Shown here piece by piece: positions 1-10,781 of a stretch of 64,000 bases of DNA. This stretch comes from Tribonema minus (Eukaryota > Sar > Xanthophyceae > Tribonematales > Tribonemataceae). How positions within the stretch are numbered: the first letter of the stretch is position 1; each line of letters opens with the position of its first letter. The DNA lies in assembly GCA_017506865.1 (NCBI GenBank), contig JAFCMP010000179.1, forward strand, positions 186,001 to 250,000. Direction: 5' to 3'. Made by a program: the position numbers and the translations under genes. The notes beneath the pieces are model-generated. The model ran no database searches and was not told where the DNA came from. It saw nothing but the letters and a program-made list of their open reading frames with translations.

Positions 1-593
1 ACAACGCATGCCCCCTGACCGCAACCTCTAGATCTCTCATTGTGATGCCTGTCTTTGCTGCACTGCAACCCTTAACAATAAGCGCAGGCAGTCTGTTGAC
101 ACCAAATGTTCTGGCAATTTCGAGAGATTGGCTGCTGCAACCCACGCACACTGAGTAGCAGGAAGCAGCATGGGGTTCATCAGAAAGAGTTGTGAAATAG
201 CTGAGAGCTTCGGCGCAGCGCGTGCCTATGTTACAGTGGAGCAGCACGGCGCTTCCTATCGGGACACGGCAGAACTGTGAATAGGAAGTTACAGTGGTGA
301 CTTTCATGTGAAAAGCATACTCACTGACAACGTTCAGAGCTGTCACAAACCCTCTCATTTCTGTACTATGTGAACATTTAATAATTTGCCAGCCAGTTTC
401 GATGCAGATCGAAAGTACCAGTGCATTCTTGGAATGTGATGGTCCACTCCATATATGCGCACCAGTCCTATTACTTTATTGAATCAGATTCAAATAATAT
501 ACATAAATCACGTCAGACTGCGCAACAATTAAATAATGCACATCAGTGTGCAGAGCTCATTCACAACCTCTCTGACCGTCAGTCACTGCAATC
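1..593. other. Intergenic region with no gene seen
   Basis: No convincing coding region or RNA gene is visible here. The last 130 bases before the first gene are A+T-rich, with stretches such as TCAAATAATATACATAAATC near 489, and may hold its promoter. The left edge may belong to a gene outside the window, but no long open frame crosses it. Confidence 0.5.
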
Positions 594-1949
594 ATGACTA
601 AAGCACCACGCAAGACAGCCGAGGAGATCAAGAAGCAGAAACGGCTTTGTGAGAAGGCCAAGAAACCAGACATGCCCGCAAGTGACAAAGGCAAAATGCT
701 GACCCTTGTGAAAATGAAGAAAGCTTACATTTCCTGGGGCTTCAAGCTTGACCCTGATGACAACAAGCAGCAGGAGTTCATCGAAAGCCAGGGAAAGCGC
801 ATGTCTAAGTGCAAGATGCTCCTGGCTGACGGCACAGTCACCCCAAGCTACCACAACATCCAACAGGGCGCCATAAGGCCAGCAAACACGTCTGCTGAGG
901 TTATCAAAGCGCGTAAGGAGGCGGCTAATGCAAAGCGCAGCGCGTCACACAAAGCTCGGGGTCTCGGGCAGAAGCACCACTACGAGAAAGAAACATTCGA
1001 GGCGCTGCTGGATGTCACGGGTCTGCGCAGCGTGCTGGAGTACCATTGGATGCCGGACGGAGCCAATTGCGATGTGGCGCTGAAGAGTAACGACATGGCC
1101 GCGGGAACATACGGCGCGTGTGAGCTCAAGGCATCTGATACAACAGATGGAGGACAATTCAATTTCCACCTGTCAAAAACAGACATGGAGACCAAGTACA
1201 AGGGGAAGCTCATCATCGCGATCGGCTTCAAGCGCGTCAACGGTAAGATCAGAGTCACCCAAGTGTTCGTGCTGTCTGACCCAAAAGATATGCCGGGCCA
1301 ATCGCTGCAACCGATGGTCGATCCGAAGAGAACTGATGCCATTGCCAACCTTCGCATTCGCATGGATGGCGATGAGCAGTACAAGGTGTGCAAGAATACG
1401 ATCCTGGAGGGTGTGCTGAAGGTGCCTCACCACACGCTGGAGGACAACTGCTTCAGCCTTGAAGTCAACCGCAACCTGTCTAGCACTCACAAGACTGAGT
1501 TTATCGGACTTCAATTCATCCAGAATGCGCTGCCCTCGACCACAACAATGACTATGGCCAGCGACAAGAACAAAACTGTAGACTTCAAGTTGCACCGAGC
1601 TGGCGCTGCACTGGGCATATCAGCAAAGACTGCGGTCCTCACCTACAAAAAGTGTGATGGATCTTATTGGGGTTTTCAGTTTGGGACAAATGCTGGACGG
1701 GACCATCACAAGTGCGACTGGGTGTTGGTGGTGTACCTAGACGAGTCACGCACGCTCGTGGAAGGTTTCTCTGTGATCAAAGGCAGCGCAGTGTATACTG
1801 ATGCCAACAAGGGTAAAAAGTTCTATTGGAACAAGAAAGGCCGACAGAAGGGGTTCGATTATGTGATTGAGAAGCACCCAGCATCCGATCTGCCTCGTCT
1901 GGTGGACTTAATGTTCCAGAATCGTGGAGGACAGCAGATCATTCTGTAA
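594..1949 (+). CDS. Unknown protein, possibly two PD-(D/E)XK nuclease-like domains
   Basis: A 451-residue protein I do not recognise by name. The N-terminus is lysine-rich (about residues 1-40). Around residues 155-185 the pattern is an aspartate in CDVAL followed about 20 residues later by CELKAS, which resembles the D...(D/E)XK active site of restriction-endonuclease folds. Near residues 328-345 a second arrangement reads VDFKLHRAG then ISAK, with the same spacing style and similar flanking strands, as if the domain were duplicated. No DNA-binding domain is obvious. The nuclease idea is inference from short motifs; a non-catalytic fold is equally possible. It stands alone upstream of the thioredoxin-like gene on the same strand. 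Confidence 0.6.
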   Translation: MTKAPRKTAEEIKKQKRLCEKAKKPDMPASDKGKMLTLVKMKKAYISWGFKLDPDDNKQQEFIESQGKRMSKCKMLLADGTVTPSYHNIQQGAIRPANTSAEVIKARKEAANAKRSASHKARGLGQKHHYEKETFEALLDVTGLRSVLEYHWMPDGANCDVALKSNDMAAGTYGACELKASDTTDGGQFNFHLSKTDMETKYKGKLIIAIGFKRVNGKIRVTQVFVLSDPKDMPGQSLQPMVDPKRTDAIANLRIRMDGDEQYKVCKNTILEGVLKVPHHTLEDNCFSLEVNRNLSSTHKTEFIGLQFIQNALPSTTTMTMASDKNKTVDFKLHRAGAALGISAKTAVLTYKKCDGSYWGFQFGTNAGRDHHKCDWVLVVYLDESRTLVEGFSVIKGSAVYTDANKGKKFYWNKKGRQKGFDYVIEKHPASDLPRLVDLMFQNRGGQQIIL

Positions 1950-2017
1950 GCAAGAGACATGGACTGGTTAACGTTCTTGAAGTGCGTAATGCGGGTCATT
2001 AATAAAGTGTGCACTAT

Positions 2018-2404
2018 ATGATAACAGCGCAAATGCATTCCATTATGTCTGTCTGTGCCGTGCTCTTAACTATGCTTAGTCGGGCGCAGAGCTTTGCAAT
2101 GAGACCTGCAAGCTGTGTCAGCGACCTCACTAATGTTTATGGCAATCGCGTCGTGCTCTTCCACTCTCGGTACAGTAGTGAATATCGCAAACTTTTGCAG
2201 AATGTTGAGGCTCTTGCCCACTCTGTTCCATCAACCGTTGCCATCTGCGCTGCTTCTGTGGACGGCAATGAATCCCTGGCAATGGAAGCACAAAGGCTTG
2301 GTGTAAACATTCTCCCAGCATTCGCAGTACGCATAGGCACGGCCGAGTTTGTGCTCGAAAGTGATCAATTCGAAAAGTTGGCAACTTTTCTTCTCTCAAT
2401 ATAA
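2018..2404 (+). CDS. Small secreted thioredoxin-fold-like protein lacking CXXC
   Basis: A 128-residue protein with a hydrophobic N-terminus that looks like a signal peptide ending near AQSFA. The following body has a thioredoxin-like rhythm: a strand VVLFHS, then a helix, then a strand with VAICAASVD, then ILPAF, which matches the position of the cis-proline loop. The usual redox site after the first strand reads YSSEYR, so both catalytic cysteines are absent. If the fold is right it is probably a binding or scaffold domain rather than an oxidoreductase. The start is the first ATG in frame; an ATG at 2048 is also possible. Its 3' end overlaps the convergent metallopeptidase gene by nine bases. 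Confidence 0.55.
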   Translation: MITAQMHSIMSVCAVLLTMLSRAQSFAMRPASCVSDLTNVYGNRVVLFHSRYSSEYRKLLQNVEALAHSVPSTVAICAASVDGNESLAMEAQRLGVNILPAFAVRIGTAEFVLESDQFEKLATFLLSI

Positions 2405-3475
2405 GTTCATCCTCATCGAAGTAAACCTCGTGCATCTCACCCACCTCGTTTCTTCGATCAGGGATTGCATGAATGGCGAGTCTTTCGATCCGCACATGCG
2501 TTTTATAGTGTCAGCAAATGTGTCGATGAGTTGTGCGCAAGGTGCAGGCGGTTTCGATGCCATGCGTGTCAGCATGAGCTCCATGAGTGCTGCATCATCA
2601 CGCGCTGCGACCAGCATTGCAGTTTTGAATATGAAGTATTCTAGTGCGTACGTCGATTGCCGCCATGGCACTTGACCTCCACCGTTGAGCAGTAACAAAA
2701 GCGCTGACTGTTGCATGCCGTGCTGGATCTGTGCATCAAGTGCACTCATCACATCTTCACCTGTGTCACACGCATGTGCAATGCACATCAACAATTGCGC
2801 AATAGCTTCAGTCAAGCCTTCGACAGGATTGTAAGCCCCCTGAACCACAAACCAAGTCAGTTCACGCGACATCATGAGACGCCTGCCTTCAGTCATGCAG
2901 TCTGCACCTGTTACATGGATCATTTCGTGCATTATCACTTTTTCCACCTCCTCGCACCTGTACACAACAATGTTATTGGAGTCAGGTGTTACACCAGAGT
3001 TGAGCACTTCAGGTGAAGAAGGACTGTGACCACTGTAGCGGTCATACACTTTTGGGTGGTCGAGCAAAAACACGGTCACGCACAGAGGCTTCTGCAATGT
3101 TTGCGTGATCTCACGCATAAACGTTGTTACTGCAACGACACGGCGTATCAAATGCTGCTCACATGCCAAAGGTGCTGCTGCACCCTTGCAGTACACTCGC
3201 CACGTGCACTCTCCCTGTACAAGTTCAACATAGCCATTCAAGTCAAGCAGAATCGAATCAATCACATGAGGCACTGGAATATTCAAAAACACGAATGCTC
3301 CATTTGGCATATTCGGTGCGCATTTGCGTGCCTGTGCAGCTGCAAATACTTCTGTCACTCTGCTCATGTCATCCAGCGTGAAAGTATCGGTACCTGCGGG
3401 CAACCCCAGGTGATCTGCTACTGCCTCTGCATATGTGTCTTCACACAGCGGACGTGTCAAGCTGACATAAGCCAT
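2396..3475 (-). CDS. Zincin-type metallopeptidase-like protein
   Basis: A 359-residue protein with the zinc-protease signature HEMIHVTG around residue 181, where the two histidines would bind zinc and the glutamate would activate water. About 35-40 residues later EGLTEAIAQ offers a glutamate in the place where gluzincins carry the third ligand. A stretch just before the motif (SGVTPDSNNIVVYR) looks like a substrate-strand edge. No signal peptide or membrane segment is evident, so it would act inside the infected cell or in the particle. Family membership beyond the HExxH signature is not certain. The gene is convergent with the thioredoxin-like gene and lies 17 bases downstream of the start of nothing else, next to the Ig-like gene. 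Confidence 0.7.
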   Translation of the reverse strand: MAYVSLTRPLCEDTYAEAVADHLGLPAGTDTFTLDDMSRVTEVFAAAQARKCAPNMPNGAFVFLNIPVPHVIDSILLDLNGYVELVQGECTWRVYCKGAAAPLACEQHLIRRVVAVTTFMREITQTLQKPLCVTVFLLDHPKVYDRYSGHSPSSPEVLNSGVTPDSNNIVVYRCEEVEKVIMHEMIHVTGADCMTEGRRLMMSRELTWFVVQGAYNPVEGLTEAIAQLLMCIAHACDTGEDVMSALDAQIQHGMQQSALLLLLNGGGQVPWRQSTYALEYFIFKTAMLVAARDDAALMELMLTRMASKPPAPCAQLIDTFADTIKRMCGSKDSPFMQSLIEETRWVRCTRFTSMRMNLY

Positions 3476-3492
3476 GAAACACTATAGCAATA

Positions 3493-4419
3493 TCACGAGA
3501 CAATGACAGTGCATCGCTGCGAGTTGAGACTAAAAGTGTCACCATCACTATAAGTTACTCCACCGATCGTAATGTTGTTGGTGGTCTTGTCGTAGCTGAT
3601 GGACGCGCTTGAGGTGCCAAACGATAGTGTAGCCGTCTGAGAAGTCACTCCAGTGGTGCTGAACGGGATATAAACACTATCACCTTTAGTAGGAACAGTG
3701 GTAGTTGATCCGACTTGAGCCACCTTGGGAGTCACAGCCCTTAAACTGCTGCTTACTTGCGCCTTTACTGCTAGACGGTCTCCACTCGAAAACGCTGTCG
3801 CGACGACGGAAGCAACATTCACGGCGTTGGTGGTATTGGCAATGTATGAGAGATCGTAAACAGGTGCCGCCTGTGCAGGGACAAATGCTGTCTTTGTGAA
3901 ATTCCCTACCGAGTTCACCGCAGTGTTGGTGACTGCAGTGTACTTTAATGCATGAGGCGGGGCACCTGTTGAGGAGGAATACACTTTCACCGTATACTGA
4001 CTGGAAGGCAACAGACTTCGAATTATCAAAGTGTTTGCGCGTGTATTGCCTACCACCACCGTGTCGGTCAGGTCACCTGTCCTAGTGCACGTTACCTTGT
4101 AGGTCAGCTCCCCCGCAACCCTAGACCAAGAAGCATTTATGCTGACAGGAGTTGCTAGCAACACAAGACCAGGAGCGGGCTGAGTCAACGTCACGCTAGC
4201 TGAGCCTGTCGTACCATTTGAAGCAGTCACTGTGACAGAATACACGCCGGCAGCAAGATATGTCCTTGACTGCGACGTGACTGTAGAAGCTACGCCAGCA
4301 TCAGTCCAAGCATATGAGTACGGGCCAGAAGCGCCAGTAACACCACTAACTGTGACGGCGCCACTGTAGTTACCATATGACGTCAAGTTTGTGGCTGACA
4401 GTGTGACTGTAAGGGTCAT
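3493..4419 (-). CDS. Ig-like/fibronectin III surface protein
   Basis: A 308-residue Thr/Ser/Val-rich beta protein. Residues 1-80 have PKD/Ig-like features (PYSYAWTDAG, then YSVTVTASNGTTGSASVTLT). Residues 85-150 resemble a fibronectin type III domain (SINASWSRVAGELTYKV, then LLPSSQYTVKVYSSS). A third beta-rich domain of about 130 residues completes it. No signal peptide is visible, which is usual for giant-virus particle proteins assembled in the cytoplasm. The likely role is a capsid-surface fibre or adhesin. Similar composition recurs in the proteins at 47.9, 55.5 and 62.6 kb. Confidence 0.65.
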   Translation of the reverse strand: MTLTVTLSATNLTSYGNYSGAVTVSGVTGASGPYSYAWTDAGVASTVTSQSRTYLAAGVYSVTVTASNGTTGSASVTLTQPAPGLVLLATPVSINASWSRVAGELTYKVTCTRTGDLTDTVVVGNTRANTLIIRSLLPSSQYTVKVYSSSTGAPPHALKYTAVTNTAVNSVGNFTKTAFVPAQAAPVYDLSYIANTTNAVNVASVVATAFSSGDRLAVKAQVSSSLRAVTPKVAQVGSTTTVPTKGDSVYIPFSTTGVTSQTATLSFGTSSASISYDKTTNNITIGGVTYSDGDTFSLNSQRCTVIVS

Positions 4420-4548
4420 ACTTCAACGGCAGTGTTGCAAAGTGCAAAGATATTTTCAATGCAGTTTGTCACCAACAAACATGAAACAAGAGATTTTGTT
4501 GTACAACATGTATTGATGCGCAAGCGCGAGTGCTGTGTGTGTGCATGC

Positions 4549-7500
4549 CTACGCTGACTTCAACAGGTCTGTGTCGATGGTGTTTGCCGCAATGAAGCGC
4601 CATATTTGGACCGTCTTCGTCTGTCCGTACCTCAACACACGCCCTATGGCCTGCGTCTCCACCGCTGCGCGCTCCTGAGCAGTGGGCAGGAGGACCGGGT
4701 GCAGGAACATGGCGTGATTGGCGACAGTGAGGTTGGCGCCAGATGCGCTCTCCCCCGCAAGATCGAGAAGCAGCACGCGCACATCACCACCTTCCTTCTG
4801 AAACGCTTCCATCGCGGATGTCTTGGTGTGTACGCTGCCCTTGAGCTGAAGCGCCTTGATGCCAGAGTCCTCTAGAGCCGCAGTCACCACCTGCATCAGG
4901 TCCGCGAACTGCACGAACAGCAGTATGCGCTCCTCCGCTGGTATGCCGCGTATGGTTTCGATCAGGGTCGTCAGCTTGGCTCCGAAACGTCCTGAAGTAG
5001 TGGATGACTCGCACCCCAGGTCGGCTGCCTTCACCACGGAAGTGACTCGTGCAGGCGCGGCGCACCCCGCCGTGCAGCACTCCTGTTTCTCAGCGTGCTC
5101 GATGAGGCAGGAGAAGCAGCCACTGTGGCCGCAAGTTGAAAGTATGCTGAGCTCTGTGGGAATCTGGGCGCATGCAGGGCATGCCACCGCCTCCTGTGTG
5201 TTCTGCAGGTCCCTCACCGCTCTGAAGTACCGCAGGCTGCGCATGCGCCCCACCAGCTCCTTAGTGAGACGCCTCAGGTCGTGGACGACCTCTCGAAGGT
5301 TGTACTTCCTGTCCACCATATCGATCTTATCATCGTCCTCGTCGTATGGCAGCACCGCTGCAGACATGATGTTCTCGAGTTCTTTGCACAGAAAGGCTCC
5401 GCACTCCTTGTCTCCGACTCCGGCATCGCCGCGCAGGCTGGACACCCACCTCGAGAACGGGTCTGACACGTCGGTCTCATACTCGGGATCATGCTCAATG
5501 ATGGCCAGGCGCATGCCGCGTGCCTTCAGCGCCGACTTCTTGAGATCCTCAATGCATGACTTGAACTGCTCCAACCTCAGGTCGACTATGGCCTGGCACG
5601 CTTCCTCCGCTGACTCCGAGCCGCCCTCGATATCAAAGTGTGCGCACCGCTTGATGAGCGCTTCCTCTGGTGTGGCTGATGACCCCAGTATGCTGCGCAG
5701 GCGCACATCGCGATCCCCGGTGGCCACCTTGCCAGACTTGATCGTCTTGGCCGACTTCATGTCCAGCGCCTGAAGGTGAGCCTCTAGCTCAATGTAGATG
5801 GCCCTCTCCGCTGATGGCAGGGTGACAACAATGCGTGTCTCCTCATGTGGGATCTCATCTATCTCTGCAATGTTCTGCCGCACAAACCTGTCGAGAAAGG
5901 CCTGCGCAATGTCATGTCGCCGCCGGTGCCATGCTGGCGTGTTCACCTGCTCAAAGTACCGAAACTTCTCTGAAAGCGTCAAGTCCTTCCTGTTGCGCCG
6001 CGGCTCACTGACACCCAGCACCACTCCCAGAAAAGCAGCCGTGCCGTTGATGTCCTCGAAGCACGAGGTAGGCGGTGTTCCGCTGAGACACCACCTGTTG
6101 ACAGCACTGATGCTGGTGACCGCCATCCTGTCCTCACCTGCTAGGTATGTGTACTCATCCACCACAACGCGCTGCCACTTGAACATCTCAAGTGGGGGAC
6201 TGGTCATGAACTCCCATGACGCGAGCATTTTGTCCATGGCGAATGGGTCCACGCGCTTCGGCGTCTTGCGCGTGCGCCGCTGCTTCTCCGCAGGTACTGG
6301 CTGATCAGAGGCAGTGTTGTCGCTGTTGTCACGAGCGCCACCATCTCCGAGTGGGGCAGCTGTGTTCTGCTTCCTCTTGTCGCTGGCATATGCTGCTTTC
6401 TTGCTCTTGAAGTGCTGCACCTCACCGTCCTTTTCGTCAAGGTCCTCGGGCACATCGCGCTCTGCCTCATCCGCCCGCAGTGCATCTGCAAAGCGAGCGA
6501 CGCCCTCCTCTCCGCCTGTCTTCAGCCACTCGACCCTGGTGCGCATGCTCTCGAGATTTTCCCTGTATATGGCCTCAAACATGCGTCCATATCGGGCTGG
6601 CAGCTCTTTGCCCCCTGTGAACTTGATATACCTGTCAAAGTACAGGTCACTCCTGAACACTGTTGCAGCGACCACCACCACATCGCAGTGCTGCAGGTCG
6701 GACACTGTGAGCCTCGACAGGTCTGTCAGAGTCTTGATGAGCTTCACCCGCAGGCACGAGCCCGTGAACTTGATGATCTCTGAGGGCCACTGCTTCATGA
6801 GGTGAGGCGGGGCGATGATGAGGGTGGCGCTCAGGGACACGCGCCCGAACTCGTCAGGTGGGCATGTAGTAGGCATGGAATCGATCAAGGCGAGCGTCAC
6901 TGCAGTCTTACCGTAGCCGACTTGATCAGCTAGAACGCCACCCTTGATAGGTACCATGCGCTGCGCACGCCCCTCAGCCCTCCATCTTAGCGCACCCAGC
7001 TCCTCGCAGACCTCCTCCTCAACCCAAGGGTCCTCACTCCGCTCCTGATTGATCATCCAGCTCAAGCTACGCAGCTGCTCAGGGCGAAGCTGGAACCTGG
7101 AAAAGTGAGGAGGCTGGTCAGATGGAGGGTCGCTGCGGTTGCTGCTGAGAGCAAACACCGGCAGCGGTGTGGCCCTGTCGCAGTCCTCGACCACCCGCCA
7201 CGAGCTTGATATGGGCGTGTCCCCCCTCATCACCTTGCTGAGCGCGCCAGCCGCACGGTGCATCAAGGTGGCTCCGTTGATGGCTATGCGCAAGGTGCCG
7301 GTGCCAGCTTCATCATCGCGCATCATTTGCGCTATGAAAGCGGCAGGGCGCCTCTTGAGCGTCTGTTCGAAAACCCCGGCTTCCACAATGTCCTCCACCG
7401 GCTCAAGCTTGCCGCGGGACGTCCTCACCCACCGCAGGGACGGCTCCCGTGGTGCACACGAGGTGCACAGCGTGCCATCTGATGCATGCTCCTCTGACCA

Positions 7501-10500
7501 CTGGGTGACATGGGACGGCAGGCTGAGGCGCTCTGTGATATGGGCCAAGGAGGAAAACGTTGACCTGAAGCTCTTGGCGGCGATTGTTGTCCATGTGCCC
7601 GCTTCCCCCCATATGCATGCATCCTCCTCCGCCAGCAGCGGCACACTGCAGGTCAAGCAAACGATTGACTCCGCACATCCGCCGTCCGCCGCAGTGTGTG
7701 AGGCGACAGGAGGATGGAACACGACAGCCTCGCATGTGGAAGCACGCATGATCAGCGCGGGCGCTGCCTCCCAAGAGCTGTACCTGGTGGACAGCACCTC
7801 ATCTCCAGCGTCGTCTATGCGCCAGCCCGCCGGCAGGTGGGCGATGATGTCGCGGGTCTGGCTGTAGTCGAGGCGCTCTGGAGTGTGGGAGAACACAAAC
7901 TTGTCCTCCTGTGTCTGCTCGCAACGAGTTGGGTCAATGAACATGAACATGCTCTGCGTGTCATCACCCACACGCTTATGCAACATGCCCAGCGCACCAC
8001 CACACTTGTGCAGCAGCATATACCTTCCGCACACATCCTCAAGGTCACCTGACACAGTCACCGCGCTCCACCGCTGCCTGTCGGAGAAGCCGTCCCCCTG
8101 GAGCCCTAGTATAGTCTCCCATGAGTCCACACGCTCCCCAGTGCCCTCGATGCGCAGGGGGCGCTTCACAATTATGCCAGTATCGCGCACCTCCCATATG
8201 CCTCCGCTGATGAATGACGTGGCATCGTCACGCAGCTTCATCCTAGCGAATGCCGCACACTCCATATCGCCATGTCCTGTGCAAGCGTTCTCAGCGTACG
8301 CCATCCATTCGGCTTTGCCGCCGCGTATGATGAGCTCGAGCCGCGTTCCGCTTGATGGTGATGTGTATACCGCCCGCCAAGCGACCGTGCGCTCGAGGGT
8401 GGTAAAGTAGAAGTGGCCGCCGAGAGCACTGTGCGCGTCTTCTGTAATGTCAAAGCAGACGATCATGGGGATGTAGCGGGTCAGCGTCTTGCGAAAACTG
8501 TCAGGCGATACCCTCTCTACCTGTACCTCAGTGTAGGTATGCTCCGGGCGTCCGGCGCACCGCGAGCAGCACGTGTGGCCGCAGTCGGAGCAGAGCAGGA
8601 TGGAGCTGTCGCTGACGCTGTCCCTTCCCTCGCAGCAGCACATCCTCGCACTTCTGCACGCCATTTCGAAGATGGGAGCCAGAGGCGACAAGTCCGCAGG
8701 GCGCAGGTCCAACGACATTTTGTGCGTGGCACCATGTTCCTTGATCAGCAGCTGCGTCTGAGCACCATCAATGTCCATGGCTCTCTCAGCAGCTCGTACA
8801 GCTGCATTGGCCCAGGGGGCTGCCCTCAGGCCCTCAATGCACAGGCTGAGCGCAGCCACCATCACGGTTCCCACCACAGTCGTGGTCATGGCGTTGCCGG
8901 CAAGATCAGCAAGGTAATCCTCTGTCTCCCTGGTCAGAATGAGGTCATCAACAGGTATGCCCTGCAGCGACAGCGCCTCCAGCCCGATGACAGGGCCACC
9001 ACGGTTGGTTATGTACGGCACCATGGACGGCGTCAGGCACGGGCATATTCCCATCTTGCTGCTGGCAGTGCTCCTGTCAACATTTTGCGACAGGTTCCAC
9101 ACCAGCGTCTTGTAGCATGAATCGACTCCGGTCTTTGCCATCCTGATGTGATTGATGTCCATGAGGTCGAGCACGCGGTCTGTCTGCAAACCAACCAAGC
9201 GAAATCGAGCAAAAAATGTACACAAGAGGGGAAAGGGGGCTACGTCAGGAATGATCAAAACATTACATTACGGTTACGATGGTGCATGCTCTCTGAACGT
9301 GACTGATTGCTTGAGTGTGAGGGTACAGCGACTCGATGACCGTATGGCATGTGTATACTTTGTTGATGTGAATGGACAGGAAATGTCTCCTCCTGAAGCG
9401 TACGATATGGTGTGCTTACCACAGCTGACACCAGCTGCATACATGCAAGACAAGTTTATCATCATGAGAGACTGCACTTATGAGCTTCGACATGATGGCC
9501 ACTGCGCCATCAAATTTTCACCCTCACACCAGCACGTTATCGAATGTGCAGACAATGATCTGCACTTTTGATATGGACTCACCTGTGCTAGCCCCCAGTC
9601 ATGCCACGCAAAGTCGGGCAGCGTGCACAGTCCACCCTCCTCCCAGCCAGTCAGTGGGCGCTTGGAGCCGAGCTCCTCCTCCAGACGAGCCCTGTGGTGG
9701 CGGCTCTCGCACCTCGACCAGTCGACGCGAGCTCGCGTCTTGTTGGCATCCCAAGTCTTGGTGAGATTGGCACGAGCTGTTGCTATGCGCGGGTCGTCGT
9801 TAGGAAGCAAGAAAGCCTCCAGCGTGCTGTTGCTGGGGAACTCAAGCGTCTTGACCATCGACTTCCATGCACCAGGCACATCAGCGTCCCCCCCAAGGCT
9901 CGCGAACAGGTAGCCGCGAGTCCTCGTGTGGGGTATGTAGTAGTTCTTCGTGTCCAGGCGAGCAAAACCGGCACTGTAGCCGTTCTTCTTGAAACGCTGC
10001 ACGACGCTCTCCCAAGGGGCAGAGCAAACATTCTCCAAAATCACAATGGGAGGCTGGTGCTTCTTTACCCAGTTGAGCATACCGTGAAAGGTCTGTCCCG
10101 ACTCACCTCCACCGTCAATGCTCTTCTTCTCATTGTTGAGATTGCTGTAGTCAACACATGACGTCCCCGCAATGAGCATGTCCACCTCACCTGGAACACC
10201 CATCATAGCGCCATAGGCAGTGGTAGCCTTCTCATTCCCCAGCTCGCGCACGTCGCGGAACAGGAGAGGAGGCGCAAAGTTGCGCTGGATGTAGGAAGCT
10301 TTGAACGGCTCAATCTCGCAGCTGAATATGTGCTCGATCTTGAAGTCGACCCCATATACCTCCTTAGCTGCCCTGCTTATCATGCCCAGGGCCAGCAGGG
10401 GGGACTCCGTGCCGCTGCACATGGTGGCGACGCGCAGGGGGCGCCCGAGGGTTGAGATGGCCTCCACAAACTCGGGGCAGCGTGTCACCAGATCCTTGAA

Positions 10501-10632
10501 CATGTCGTACGGAGCCGTCAGTATCTTAGAATTCACATCGCTATCCGCCTTGCCAGCCGCCATAGGACGCGCGCGACCGATAGCCCTGGCTTTAGCCACC
10601 GCTCCAGACTTGACGCCACCAGCCTTGAGCAT
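4549..10632 (-). CDS. DNMT5-like C5 DNA methyltransferase-RING-SNF2 helicase, two exons
   Basis: Two exons, 10632-9583 and 9183-4549, join in phase 0 across a GT-AG intron to give about 1,894 residues. Exon 1 holds most of a C5-cytosine methyltransferase: SAM-binding motif I as MCSGTESP, motif IV as GTSCVDYSNLN with the catalytic cysteine, and ENV motif VI. The missing C-terminal motifs are in exon 2 (ALSLQGIP, then DLAGNAMTTTVVG, motif X). They follow directly after the splice, which supports the join. Next come a CxxC zinc cluster near residue 540 and a SNF2 helicase: Walker A in DQVGYGKTA (about 1105), DEYT box (about 1360), LSGTPPT. A RING (CPACAQIP...CGHSGCFSCL, about 1690) is inserted before the C-terminal lobe, which ends with QAIGRVLRYGQTKTVQIWRF. 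This is the domain set of DNMT5, the ATP-dependent maintenance methylase of fungi and algae. No chromodomain is visible. An upstream ATG at 10773 is possible. Confidence 0.85.
9184..9582 (-). other. Intron of the DNMT5-like gene (399 nt)
   Basis: On the minus strand the donor reads CAG|GTGAGT (exon ends at 9583) and the acceptor GGTTTGCAG|ACA (exon resumes at 9183). Both junctions are phase 0. Reading through the donor gives a stop in a low-quality tail, and reading back through the acceptor gives no methyltransferase sequence, whereas splicing restores a continuous methyltransferase C-terminus. The intron contains an intact open frame on the plus strand. Confidence 0.8.
9251..9571 (+). CDS. 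Small unknown protein nested in an intron
   Basis: A 106-residue open frame on the strand opposite to the DNMT5-like gene, lying wholly inside its intron. The protein has a balanced, coding-like composition with alternating strands (SVRVQRLDDRMACVYFVDVN, then KFIIMRDCTYELRHDGHCAI) and no low-complexity sequence. I do not recognise it. The upstream ATG at 9152 is in frame but lies inside the exon of the other gene, so 9251 is the better start. The size and the compact beta-like pattern resemble other small single-domain unknowns in the window. Confidence 0.55.
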   Translation: MIKTLHYGYDGACSLNVTDCLSVRVQRLDDRMACVYFVDVNGQEMSPPEAYDMVCLPQLTPAAYMQDKFIIMRDCTYELRHDGHCAIKFSPSHQHVIECADNDLHF

Positions 10633-10781
10633 CTTGAGCAGATCACGCAAGCAACACACTAGCAACGGTGCCAGAGGTTGTGAATGCATGTGCATGTGCT
10701 GCTGCTGCCCAATTAAATGCTGAATCTTCGGGGATCGGCAAATAATAATCAAACTCCGGACCCCGGGATTCAAGCGTTGGA

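Noticed and set aside
4856..8410. Long plus-strand frames (305, 168, 163, 242, 235 codons) over the DNMT5-like gene
   Set aside because: They are antisense shadows of a G+C-rich coding region; compositions are Ser/Arg/His-rich with no domain, while the minus strand has clear motifs throughout.
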